A stretch of DNA of 64,000 bases from Rhizophagus irregularis. Taxonomy: Eukaryota > Glomeromycota > Glomeromycetes > Glomerales > Glomeraceae. Each line of letters opens with the position of its first letter. Position 1 is the first letter of the stretch. The DNA lies in NCBI RefSeq assembly GCF_026210795.1, contig NC_089434.1:4774001-4838000 (forward strand), given 5' to 3'. Below the pieces are notes generated by a model. The model had not been told where the DNA came from, ran no database searches, and saw nothing but the letters and a program-made list of their open reading frames with translations. The translations under genes were made by a program, and so were the position numbers. Positions 38,016 to 48,582 of the stretch are shown in pieces.

Positions 38016-38510
38016 CAGTCAACTCCCTCTATAGTTACTTCCGTTATAGTCACATTCTACTATATAGTCACACCAGTTGAATGTTCAAAATAGTGTTTGG
38101 AATCATATAACAGTTATTCAAATAACTCGAGTATATTCGAGTATTAGAATAAGCATAGTGGTTATTCGAGTATTCATTTAGCCAAATATAGTATAGTTAA
38201 AATTCTAATTGGACATTAAATCCTTAAATTTAACTGAGTTAAAATCATAATTCAGGCTAAAAATTATGTAAATTATTACTATAAAAAGAAATTTAACTTA
38301 TTCGAACATTATTCGAATACACTTTATAAATTTAAATGAATACTCAAGTATATTCTACTATATAGTTACACCAGTCAGGTGTTCAAAACACTTTATTATT
38401 AAAATCTATCCTATATAGTCACAATCTATCTATAGTCACTATTACACCTATCCTCAAAAATCTTATATTAAAAAGAACCGTTTATAATCACAGTTATATA
38501 AAGAATATAT
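38016..38510. mobile_element. pogo-like remnant rich in TATAGTCAC
   Basis: The left end is TA followed by CAGTCAACTCCCTCTATAG. Repeated TATAGTCAC boxes follow (38046, 38072, 38415, 38434). A matching right end is not clear. A second left-type end, CAGTCAACTCTCTTTATAG, is at 39453-39471, again after TA. They may be the two ends of rearranged copies of one family. Confidence 0.5.
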
Positions 38511-38519
38511 TAAATAACT

Positions 38520-39450
38520 TAGCATCTAATAATTGTACAAAGATGTATCATAGCTTGTTAGAATTGTCTCACTGAGACGAATCGAATGGTGGTAGTTTTA
38601 TCCCTTTACTGTGCAAACAGTCTTGTGACATTATCTTTTATTTATATTTTAACTTTGAAAACATGTAAGTTGAACAATATTATAAAATAAGAAAATAAAC
38701 TAATAAAAAATAAAAAAAGTAGCTTCACGATTCATACAAATAAAGAAATCTAAATTAAAATAAAATTAAAGAAAAGAAAAACTAAACTATTACAGAATCG
38801 CATACCCCAACTTTACCCAAAGGTCAGTGTAAGTCAACTATCCAACATCCAAAAATCCAGTCTGTCACCAGAAAGTTTTATCCTTTTACAATCACTGGCT
38901 GATAAGTTATTCAACAAAATGTTAAGCATCGGCATTATTATATTTCTTGATTTACGTTTACTACGCCATTTAACATTTTGCTAAATATCTCAGTACTTAG
39001 TAATTGTAAAAAGATGATTAATAGCTCATTAGAATCGCCTCATCAAGATGAATCGAATGGTGGTAAGCTTATCTCTTTGTGATCAATATTTATGGAGGTA
39101 CTACTTAAAAACTATTTAATATTTTTTAATTTCGGAAATTGATCTAGTGATTGGATTTCGATGTAGTATTTTATACCATTAGATTTGTCGCATCAAGACG
39201 AATCAAATGGTAGTAAGCTCATCTCTCTAGGATCAATATTGGCAGAGTTATTACACAAAAACTATTAATATTTTTTTAATTTCAGAAATTAATCTAGTGA
39301 TTGGATTTCGATGTATTTTATACCATTAGAACCGTCTTATCAAGACGAATCGAATGGCGGTAAGATTATCTCTCTACAATTAATATTGGAAGAGTTACGA
39401 TACAATGCATGGTGGCATTAAATAAATAATTTGTAAATATATATTAACTA
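38520..39450 (+). repeat. degenerate direct repeats with a CGAATCGAATGG box
   Basis: A 100-190-bp module recurs at about 38570, 39030, 39180 and 39325. It contains TTAGAATCG-type sequence, CAAGACGAATCGAATGG, GGTAAG and TCTCT..GATCAATATT. The later three copies share AATTTCAGAAATTAATCTAG-type spacers. The same box is found inside the fold-back element at 12520-12937. There is no coding frame. Confidence 0.7.
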
Positions 39451-39452
39451 TA

Positions 39453-39540
39453 CAGTCAACTCTCTTTATAGTCACACATTTGTGACAGTCTATATTTGGT
39501 GATTATAAAGAGATGTGACTATATAAAAAATTTCTTATAT
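39453..39540 (+). mobile_element. pogo-like terminus
   Basis: TA is followed by CAGTCAACTCTCTTTATAG and an imperfect inverted GTGACTATATAAA about 60 bp on. It is a short remnant of the same kind as at 38016. Confidence 0.45.
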
Positions 39541-39599
39541 TAGTATATCATAATTCTGGCCAAAAATTAACATAATTTTGGCCAAAATTATACTTAAAA

Positions 39600-40445
39600 C
39601 TTTATATATGATTTTAAACATATACAAGTACAAATTGTTTCTTCTGCAAGACTGCACCTTTTATATACTATAAGATCTCTACCACCTGAAAATACTCTTT
39701 CAATTGGTACATTAATAGCTAAAAATAATATAAATTAAATTATAATTATAAAAAAAATTAATAATATTAAATAGAAATAACTAAAAAATCACAAGCTATT
39801 GCTATTAAATGAGGATATTGAATTTTATTTGTCTATAAATAAAATAATAAAATTTATATAAATAATAAAAAAAGTATAATACTAAAAATTAAAGTTAAAT
39901 TTTATACCTTTCATCATTGTAATATATCAGTTCCATATGGTGCAGTTGAAGTTGCAAGATATTGATTTAATTCATTATTATTTACTAAATATTGCCTTTT
40001 ATATATATATTGAAGAAGACTATTTTCAGAATATTCATCTAAAATCATCATATTTTTTGTTGAAGTATATTTAGTTTTATATAAAATATTAAGATTTTTT
40101 TGAGCAGCTTCAATATATTTGTTTTCCTATTGTAATATTGAAGTTTTAATTTTAGATCAAAAACTAAAAAAAAGTTAATAAATAAATAAAAAAATCAATA
40201 TAAAATAACTAAATAAAAAAATAACATACTAGTAGTAATAGTATAAAATAAAGCATTTGTATATTTATAATATTTTTTAAGCTTTTCTGTAACTTTTAAA
40301 ACTGCATTTTTTACTTCCATTTTTATATTTACATCATCTTAAAATTTTTCAATTTCATCCATAAGCCAATTGTATATATGAATAAAATTCTTAAGTACCA
40401 TATAAAATATATTTTGTAATATGAGAAAATATTTGTATAATATAA
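39600..40445 (-). pseudogene. hAT transposase C-terminal part, decayed
   Basis: Read leftward from about 40445: KNFIHIYNWLMDEIEKF is followed by a stop, then KLKKYYKYTNALFYTITT (to about 40230). NKYIEAAQKNLNILYKTKY begins at about 40128. ELNQYLATSTAPYGTDILQ ends at about 39917. After an intron-like gap comes AINVPIERVFSGGRDLI and YKRCSLAEETI (about 39720-39630). The last piece is the hAT dimerisation motif. The usual Trp-Trp of this family after DILQ reads TGA TGA (minus strand, 39911-39916). The N-terminal part (BED finger and catalytic DDE first half) is missing. The remnant ends close to the left end of the 40521 element, which may have separated it. Confidence 0.8.
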
Positions 40446-40693
40446 ATATATATGTAGTTAATTATTAAAATAATATAAATAAATTAATTAATAGTATTTT
40501 TTATATTGGATTACTAGTTAGGGGAGGGCCAGAAATGACATCATTTCTTAAGGGAAGGGGGGGAGGGAGTATCATACCAGGATGCCATTACACAATTTCT
40601 TATTAGAAAATTTCATAATTCTGGGCAACATTAGGTTAGCTATTAATTTTACTGTGCCATAGTCTTAAATATTTAGATGACACTGTTACCTAA

Positions 40694-41163
40694 AACTACC
40701 CCAGTGGCACTGACAAAAATTTCACGATCACGTGACCAATTTTGTTGATTATTTCCAAAAATGGTAAGCAGATTTAACGAAAAAAATAAAAAATAAGAAT
40801 AAAATATAATATAAATGCCATACATTTTTTAAACTTACATGGTATGTGTATTTTTGAACGCTCTACAAATTTACCTAGACGAGAAAATACGTTTTAAAAT
40901 ATTTTTTATATGATAATTTGTAAATAATTAATTTTACAAAAATCTGTATTCAAAACCTACTTTTATTGCCTAAGCAAACTTGCAGAGCAAGTAAATTTAG
41001 GTATAATATATGAATTTTAAAATTAGAAAATATCTGTAGTAAGTTTTATTCAAAAAAAAATAATAATAATAATTTTTTCATTAAATCTGCTCACCATTTT
41101 TGGAAATGATTGACAAAATTGGTCACATGATTGCAAAATTTTTGTCAGTGCCACTGGGGTAGT
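40694..41163. mobile_element. long-TIR fold-back element (MULE-like) nested in the 4.3-kb element
   Basis: The element is 470 bp. It has arms of about 90 bp running from ACTACCCCAGTGGCACTGAC through AAATGGT(A/G)AGCAGATTTAA on both sides, inverted. The flanks TGTTACCTAA (40684-40693) and TGTTACTTAA (41164-41173) match at 9 of 10 positions, consistent with a 9-10-bp target duplication. It has no coding sequence. Confidence 0.8.
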
Positions 41164-41308
41164 TGTTACTTAATAATTTACTGCGCCATAACCTTAATTT
41201 TCAGTTGTTACAATTTTACTTAATAAAATTTACTGTGCCATTTTAGTGTGACAACTTTTTTAGAATAACGTTGAACAAATGTTACAATTTTAGAACAATG
41301 AGCATTTC

Positions 41309-41775
41309 TAGAGCTCCGAACGAGTCGAGTTGAGTTGAGTTATATGTAAACTCGATTCGACTCGAGTTAAATCGAGTTGAGTTGAGTCGAGTTAAAATTA
41401 TAAAAATATAAACTTGGAATCGATTCGAGTCGAGTTAGCGCATCAGCGAATCGAGTCGAGTCGAATTAAATCAGCGTGATTTTATTTGGCTATACCAATC
41501 ATTTTCTTTTTTTGGCGATAGCCGTTCCACAAAATTCCATTTTTGTAATTTTCAAAATTTTTCATCTCGGATTTTGTGTAATATAATTTCCAAAAAAGGA
41601 AATTCCATAAATTTGGCCGGAATTATGTTTAATTCGGCTTAACTCAACTCAACTCGATTTTATTAAATTATTAACTCGACTCGAATCGATTCGATTTGAT
41701 TGTAATTTTCAACTTGACTTGACTCGACTCAACTCAACCAACTCGCGAGTCAACTCGACTCGTTTCAGAGCACTA
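41309..41775. mobile_element. hAT-type non-autonomous element with GAGTCGAGTTGA subterminal repeats
   Basis: The element is 467 bp. Its ends are TAGAGCTCCGAACGAGTCGA and, read inward from the right, TAGTGCTCTGAAACGAGTCG. An exact 8-bp duplication AGCATTTC flanks it (41301-41308 and 41776-41783). Inside each end are many short GAGTCGAGTT / ACTCGACTC units in both directions. The 8-bp duplication and TAGNGCT ends are typical of hAT elements. It is non-coding. Confidence 0.92.
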
Positions 41776-41897
41776 AGCATTTCACATGTTTCTAAAATAA
41801 AAATGTTCGCCTCACTTTGCCACTTTCTTTTTCACAACAAAATTAAATTTTTTGTAAAAATGTAGTCACATCAGTACATTTATACTTAATATTTACA

Positions 41898-44519
41898 ATG
41901 AAGCAAACATATTTTCAGAAACCAAAATATTCCAAAAACTACCTTATTTCAAACTTCCAAAATCTTTATGAACAGTATGTGAATGCTTTTGCATTCAGTA
42001 AAATGGTAAAAAGTCAGAGTTTGATGTCAAATAAAAAGGAACTACAATTACAAGCATAAAGTAGTTGGCGAAAAATCAAATCAGAAAATAAAAATATTAT
42101 TCAGAACTATATTTCTGAATTATTAAAGACTCCTGTTCAATCTCCTCCCTTCACTTTTTTTTCACAACAAAATTTGGTAGTTAAACCTTCAGCCTCATCT
42201 CCAAATATTATTCCTGAGCCTTCTGCTAATATTCAACCTTCTAATAATGCAACAGCACAAAAGCAATCAGATGTTAATCTTCAAAAAACTAAAGCTGAAT
42301 TGTGTGAATATGCTAATCTATCAAGAGTAATAACATCATTGGAACTTCATATACAATTTTCTTCAAAGATTAAGTATCTTGAGAAATCTATGTTATTAGA
42401 GAAAAAAATGCTCAAGCGGTTAAGAGGTAATGCAGAAGCTCAGAAACGGGCTAGAAATAAAAAAAGGGAAATGTTAGAAAAGAAAAATATTGTGGAAGTG
42501 TATGATACACCTAAGCGTCCATCATTTCTAATAAATGAACCTAATCTTTTAGAGAATATGCACAATAGCATTGAGTTTGGAGCTGCAGATTATAAACAGC
42601 GTAAAGAAGTAATTAAAGTCTGAACAATTAAACATCTTCGTGAAAAAATAGAGGAAAATTATGGGATTTATATGGCAAATTCTACAACACAAAATTATTT
42701 GTAACCCTGACATTTAAATACAAAAGAAGCAAAACGGTATCATCATTCTGCACAAATACATCTGGCAGCTGTTGGAAAAAATGAGATGAGTGATCATGTT
42801 GATGAACACTATTGCCTAGCATCAATAAAAGGCGTAAAATCATTTGCATCAGCTTTTTCACAAAATGTGGTCCTAATTTCACAAAATAATAAAGCTAAGG
42901 TAATTACATTTATTTATTAATTATTTATAGCTATAAACTGATAATTAAGCTGTTTATATTAGGTTCCATTAGGAATTGCAGAAGTTGGAAAAACTTTTAA
43001 GGCTATACAAACGGTAAATGAACTTGTATTTGTGCCTGATCATGATTTCCCAAAAGGTTCTAAACATAAGCTAATACCGTCTGTCTACCTGGTGATTAAC
43101 CCTGACAATACAAATGATTTTCTACGTTCTGGTAAAATGAGAATCTTTGTCCGACCTGAATATTTTTTGGGTACATCATGTGAAATGCATATGGTTGATC
43201 TTATGACAATTACTGAAGAAGAATCCTTTCACGAATTCACACATCATGAAAGTGTAATAAAACCTATTTGGTGTTTATTAACAGATGGTAGGCCTGATGA
43301 AAACCCCAATTTTTTGCAAATATTTTAAAATATTTGCTTATTTTTAAAAAGCTTGATCTGGATTATCTTTTAGTGAGAACACATGCACTAGGGCAGTCAG
43401 CTTATAATCCAGTGAAGAGAAGTATAGTATTTCTTTCTGGCAAATTGGCAGGCATTGTATTAAATGCTTTTAATTATGGCAACCATCTTGGCAATATTAA
43501 TGGGTAAACTAATACTGTAATTGATAAGAAGCTTGAAGTCTTGGACATAAAAACTTTAAACATGCTGGAGAGCATCTTTGTGATCTTTGGAGTCGTGATC
43601 CTATTAATGGACAACCAGTTATTTCTACTTATATTGAAGAGCATAATGATACTATATTTTCAAATGTTCAAGAAGAGAAATGGGAATGGATTGATCAGCA
43701 TTCACAAATTTGTAAATATTCTCTTGATTTACGCAAATGTAAAAATAGAAGTTGCTGTAGATCACCACGAGCTCCTGATGCTTTTAAACTGCTATCATTA
43801 AATAGGACCCCGGATATCTCCAAAACAGGTCATAAGTCACACTTTCTGGCGTATTGGCCCATTTCAGCTAAAAAGTCATTGTAATATCTCACATCCAGCG
43901 GTCCTTGATGAACTTTTTTTTAAATTGTAGAGCTAAATGAGGGCTACAAAATAAAAAAAGTTCATTAAAATTGAATTACTGGATGCTGAGATATTTACAA
44001 AAAACGATTTTTTGAGTTTCAGCAAAAAGGGGTGTTTTTGGCCAAAAGTCCATTATGACCTTTATATTAGATATCCGGGGTCCTCATTAAATAATGGCTT
44101 TCTTTCTCCTATTGTGCAAGGTCAAGATAAACATTATCTTAGCTTGTTGTATACATTGGAATATTTTTGTAATTGGCTTCCTGGTTATGATGAGTATTAT
44201 CCAAGCATTCCATCTGAATTATATCATGAACTAGTATGTCAAAAATGTGGTAAGTATTTTCCAACAAAAGCATTTATGAAAAAACATGCCAAAATTATGC
44301 ATTCAAATAGAAAGGAGAATGGGGGTGTAGGGAATACAAAAAGACAGCCAATCTGCAATTTTGAAAAAAAGTCATGATATAGCAGAGGAATTAACATACA
44401 ATGCAGATCAATCTAAAAATGATGGAACTGCAAGAGTAAAAAATAGTAGGCAAATCAATAGAAAACAAAGTGGTAACAATAGGCATGTAAATGGTGATGT
44501 TAAGAATTTACGTCCTTAG
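41898..44519 (+). pseudogene. transposase-like gene of the 4.3-kb element, with C2H2 finger
   Basis: The start at 41898 reads MKQTYFQKPKYSKNYLISNF; a coiled, lysine-rich region (about 42300-42500) follows. The first exon ends at a GTAATT donor (42900), and the second begins at 42963 (VPLGIAEVGKTFKAIQ). The core segment HALGQSAYNPVKRSI (about 43382-43430) and SGKLAGI resemble a DDE-type transposase region. Further on are HAGEHLCDLWSRDPINGQPV (about 43560) and CKNRSCCRSPRAPDAFKLLS (about 43738-43797). After the nested element comes NNGFLSPIVQGQDKHYLSLL. A C2H2 finger, CQKCGKYFPTKAFMKKHAK, then IMH, lies at about 44238-44303. Four in-frame stops (42057, 42621, 42702, 42708) and frameshifts near 43310, 43540 and 44350 kill it. 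Removing the nested element plus one 8-bp flank keeps the frame. Its superfamily is not certain from motifs alone. Confidence 0.75.
43804..44084 (-). mobile_element. AGGACCCCGG short TIR element, copy 2, inside the transposase
   Basis: The element is 281 bp, in the opposite orientation to copies 1 and 3. Perfect ends AGGACCCCGGATATCT and AGATATCCGGGGTCCT are present, with the exact 8-bp duplication CATTAAAT on both sides (43796-43803 and 44085-44092). It is shorter than the others by small internal deletions. It is inserted in the coding part of the transposase-like gene. Confidence 0.95.
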
Positions 44520-44820
44520 AAATTAAGATCATCTAACGTTTCAGATTAATTTTCATAACATGTAATTCTATAGCATAAAGTATAAATCTTGAATAAATGG
44601 TAATTGATTCAATTAAAAAAAGAAAAAAATCATTTATAAGTTATTTTTAAATTTTATTAAAATTTTTATCATTTAATTATTGATCGAACATATTAAAATA
44701 ATTGATCACGTGATTAGTTGCATAATTTCTATAAATAGAATTGATAACAAAGGGAGGGAAGGGCAAAATCTCCAAAAATAAAATGACGTCATTTCTGGCC
44801 CTCCCCTTAATCAAATTATA

Positions 44821-44992
44821 CAGTCAAACCTTGATATAGCAAACCTTTGATATAGTGAATTTTTCAGACAACTATAATAAATTCCCTCTTGCTATAATGA
44901 ATTAACCAATCAAATCTCTTAAAATCTTTACTATAGCCCTATAGCGAAGTTGAGGTCTGGAACCTAGGGTTCATTATAACAAGAGTTGACTG
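44821..44992. mobile_element. pogo-like short element
   Basis: The element is 172 bp. Its ends are CAGTCAAACCTTGATATAGC and, read inward from the right, CAGTCAACTCTTGTTATAAT. TA lies on both sides (44819-44820 and 44993-44994). It sits 12 bp outside the right end of the 4.3-kb element. It has no coding sequence. Confidence 0.88.
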
Positions 44993-45134
44993 TAGATATT
45001 ATTAGATACTAACAATCATTCATATAATATGGCAGTTAATACTATTGTGAATTTAGGGCATTCCGCATGAATTAAATTTTTCTTCTAAAATTCAATTTGA
45101 TGTAGACCCAATTTAGATTTGATTTGACCTCTAA

Positions 45135-45265
45135 AAATTATTATCTCATGATCTAGTAATTCAAGTTTAATGATCTTTTTTTAATCAATAGGTCTTGTTG
45201 CTCTAATCAAAATAAAAAAAGATCATTAAAATCAGATTGCTAGATCAAAAGTTATTCGCAAAATA
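45135..45265. repeat. imperfect inverted repeat
   Basis: Arms GATCTAGTAATTCAAGTTTA and TTAATGATCTTTTTTT are matched, inverted, by AAAAAAAGATCATTAAAATC and AGATTGCTAGATC. The layout resembles the centres of the AGGACCCC elements, but no clear ends or target duplications are visible. Confidence 0.55.
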
Positions 45266-45299
45266 TGTTTTTATTATTCAGGAACAATTAGGATCATAC

Positions 45300-46690
45300 T
45301 GTATTATGAATCAATTTATGTGAAAACACTAGATAGCATTCTATACGAATAATGAAGAAGGAGAATTTTTAACATATTTAAATCTATCTTTCTGGTCATC
45401 ATCAACTAGAGCAGAAATAGTAGCTATTTTTTTGGCATTATTGATAGTATTAGAAAATTCTAATGTAATTATTTATACAGATAGCTTAGGTGCTATTAAT
45501 TCAATTAATTCAGCTTTTAATACAACAACTTTAATATAATTCAAAAGACTAATAATTTGATTATTATTAAAATAATTATACTGATCAGAGAGGCATCAAT
45601 AAACATAAAGCTGATTAAAATAAAAAGATACAGTAGTATTATAAGCAACAATATAGCTGATAAATTAGCAAAGAAAGGCCTAATCTATTTAGGAATAATG
45701 TAAATTTCATTGATAATATACTATACTATTTTCCTGTTTTTATAGAAATCCTATTGAAGTTAATATTAGGCAATTTATTTTGAAAATATTAGTTACATAT
45801 GAAACTACTGAATGTTTATTACTAAAAAATAATCAGGAATTATGTTATGCAAATATTAATCAGATAGATTGGAAAATTACTTGGCTTATTTTCCATTATT
45901 GCAAAAGGTTTTACTGCATTATTATGCAAATTAACTATTTGTAGACTTTTATAGCAAAACTATTTCATAAAATTTTTCCTTTAGGATCCATTCTAGCATT
46001 AAAAAAGTTAAAGCTTTATAAGAAGATAAAATGTGTTATGAACTGTAATAAGAAAGAAAATTGGAATTACTTATTTGAATGCTAGGCCTATGAATTGACT
46101 TGGCAAAAAATTTTGAAGATTACAATAGAAGAATCTATAATTATATGTTTAAAACAAAAGCAAATTAGATGTCAAGATGAAGATTTATTAAAAAAGTATT
46201 ATAAAATATATTAGAAATTACAGCAAAATCAGAAAAATTCTAAAAGTTCTAATACTTAACATTGAAAGTAAAAGTTGAAACTTTTTTAACAACAAAATTA
46301 CAAAATTTAAGATATCTCTTATTAAGGTACAGTTGTACAAATACTTATGGCCAATATCTTAATTTGGTTTATTTTAGCATTTAAAAAATTAATATGAAAA
46401 TCAAAATGTAAACAAGTTATTTTATGGAAAAAGTGAAAAGGCATTACTCAAACAGATAAAATTACTTTAGAATCTAAAATAAAGGACAATTTAAATCAAC
46501 TTTCAGGATAAAGCAAAAGATATATAAACAAGAAAAGTAGATTGAATACAAAAGTTAATTCCTTTGATAAAGAAATTAATAGATACTTTTGTAAAGAAAT
46601 ACATATGTGAGAATTGGATTCCAATAAAGAAGAAGTTTGATAAAATTGCATTATATATAAGCAAAATTATTGGATTAATAGTTTAAAAAG
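45300..46690 (+). pseudogene. non-LTR retrotransposon, 3' part (RNase H and C-terminal domain), decayed
   Basis: The RNase H domain starts near 45375 with FWSSSTRAEIVAIFLALL and continues NVIIYTDSLGAINSIN (about 45450-45500). This covers two acidic positions of the catalytic set (E of AEI, D of TDS). A later ADKLAKKGL (about 45657-45683) matches the last motif. After several stops comes NPIEVNIRQFILKILVTYET (from about 45750), then LFHKIFPLGSILALKKLKLY and KCVMNCNKKENWNYLFEC (about 46030-46083). That is the cysteine-containing C-terminal region typical of these elements. The reverse transcriptase domain is missing, as expected for 5' truncation during target-primed insertion. Stops and frameshifts make it inactive. 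Confidence 0.78.
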
Positions 46691-46983
46691 AAAATAATTT
46701 TAATTTTTTATTCTCATTTAATTTTATTCTTAAATATTATTTATAATTTTATTTTACTTTTATTTTTATTTTTAGTTTGGTTTTAGTTTATAATATATTA
46801 TTTTAGTTTAATGTTTAAATTATAATATTTTATTTGGTTTAATTTTTAGTTTATAGTATTTTATTTTGATTTACTTTTACTGTTTAATTTTATTCTTAAT
46901 TTATTTGCAATATAATATCTAATGCTTGATTGGACTGACCAGAAATTGGGAGTATAATTTATAGAATAAATAATAGTTATTGG

Positions 46984-47046
46984 ATAGGGAGGTGAAATAT
47001 TACTGAACTGCAAAGCAGTTCAGATGATATTTTAACCCTCCTACCT
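46984..47046 (+). ncRNA. hairpin in the 3' end of the non-LTR element
   Basis: A perfect 9-bp inner stem, CTGAACTGC-AAA-GCAGTTCAG (47003-47023), is nested in an outer pairing of AGGGAGG with CCCTCCT (about 46987 and 47037). An A/T-rich bulge lies between the stems. It lies about 60 bp before the AAT tail. Such a 3' hairpin is where a retrotransposon reverse transcriptase may bind its own RNA; that role is inference. Confidence 0.55.
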
Positions 47047-47102
47047 AATAACTGTATTATTATGCAGATATCCATTCCATATGAAAAGTATAGTAAATGT
47101 GT

Positions 47103-47122
47103 AATAATAATAATAATAATCT
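47103..47122 (+). repeat. (TAA)n tail of the non-LTR element
   Basis: Six or so TAA units directly follow the 3' region with the hairpin. They probably mark the 3' end of the retrotransposon copy. Confidence 0.6.
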
Positions 47123-47948
47123 ATATGATGTAATGTGTCAAAAATATCAAAGATATTTATACAATAATAGTTTATCTAAAAAATATCAGTATGTTAAACA
47201 CAATATAATTCTATTTGGCTGCATAATAATTGTGATTATTATATAGTCCAAATATATTCTAATAAAATGGTATATGATTCAACATTTAAAAAAAAAAAAA
47301 GTATTTTTTATATTTAACAAATTTTTTTATTTCATTAAGTAAATACCATTCAAAATTCAATAATACCCATTTATGTAAATCTTGATCTTCAATTCCAGTA
47401 TTTTCACTGTATTATCTAAAGCCTAATCATAATATTATTAATATTAGAATCAGTTAGTTTGCTATTTTTCACTTTTTTTAGTTTTAAAAAAAAAATAGTA
47501 TATTTAGTAAATAAGTAATTTCAAAATATAAAATTTTTTTAAGAGTCTAAAATTTTTAAAATATATTAACTTTTGAACAAAATAATAATTTAATTAATTA
47601 TAATCTACTTTTACTAAGTAAATGGAATTATGGAAATATGAATAGAAAAAAGAAAAATTGTATAGTTATTACAAATTTGTCTATGTCATTGTTCTATTTA
47701 CTCTAATAAATAATTAGATTAAAAAATATATATTTTAAAGTATAAATTATGATATACTGTATTATTAATAGTCTAATATTAATTTATACTTGGACAAAAA
47801 ATTATAAAGATTAGAAACAATAGTTTTTTAAAACATAAAAAGTACTCAGTTGGATTGAAGTATATTATACAATATATATAATCTTTTTACTTTTATATTT
47901 TTATTAATTTATATAATTAGATATATATAAACTCAACTGGTCAATTAA
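47123..47948. other. AT-rich non-coding spacer
   Basis: No coding stretch or repeat family is recognised. Confidence 0.5.
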
Positions 47949-48218
47949 TACTGGTAAAAAAATGATCTATTTTATACATATCTTACACATATCAAGTATT
48001 CAAAATGTAGAAAATCTTACACAAATAATACATATATCATACACATATCAGGTATTTATATATATATCATACACATATCAAATACCTAATAGATATACGA
48101 TATATATAAGTGTATATGATATATGTATTATTTGTGTAAGATTTTCTACATTTTGAATACCCGATATATATAAGATATGTACAAGATATATGTAAGATAG
48201 ATCATTTTTTTATCAGTG
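47949..48218. mobile_element. fold-back element with TACACATATC repeats
   Basis: The element is about 270 bp and almost entirely one inverted repeat. The left arm ACTGGTAAAAAAATGATCTA, continuing through AAAATGTAGAAAATCTTACA, is matched from the right by CACTGATAAAAAAATGATCT and the same AAAATGTAGAAAATCTTACA. The centre holds repeated ATACACATATC/GATATATG units. TA flanks suggest a Tc1/mariner-type duplication, but the exact ends differ by a base or two. Confidence 0.8.
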
Positions 48219-48582
48219 TAATTGAATAGAATTTAAACAATACTTTAGAAAAAGAATTTGAAAAGTAATTTAAACTCAAAACTTCAAATATTAGTAATAA
48301 CATAACTGTATACAGAATTAAAAGTATTCAACAGTATAACTAAAAGAAGATAGATTGTAGTTGCCTTTTTCAAATTATAGAAGTAATTAGAATTATACAC
48401 TGCCCTACAATTAGAGCTCCGAACAGGTCAGCCAAATTCAGGTAACCTGACCTGACCTGACCTGAAATTCAGGTCAGGTATGAGATTTTTAAAAAAAATT
48501 CAGGTCAGGTATGAAGATTGACCTGACCTGATTGACCTGTTGACCTGAAACTATTGATTCTACTATATAATAAAAGTGAGTT

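Larger units (their letters stand above)
40521..44806 (+). mobile_element. 4.3-kb PIF/Harbinger-like element with nested insertions
   Basis: Ends are GGGGAGGGCCAGAAATGAC (then ATCATTT) at the left and its inverted match (GTCATTTCTGGCCCTCCCC) at the right: about 25 bp with one mismatch. TTA occurs directly outside both ends (40518-40520 and 44807-44809). A 3-bp TTA duplication with G-rich ends fits PIF/Harbinger; other 3-bp duplicating superfamilies cannot be excluded. It contains one decayed transposase-like gene (41898-44519) and three later insertions (40694-41163, 41309-41775, 43804-44084). Without them the element would be about 3.1 kb. Confidence 0.85.
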
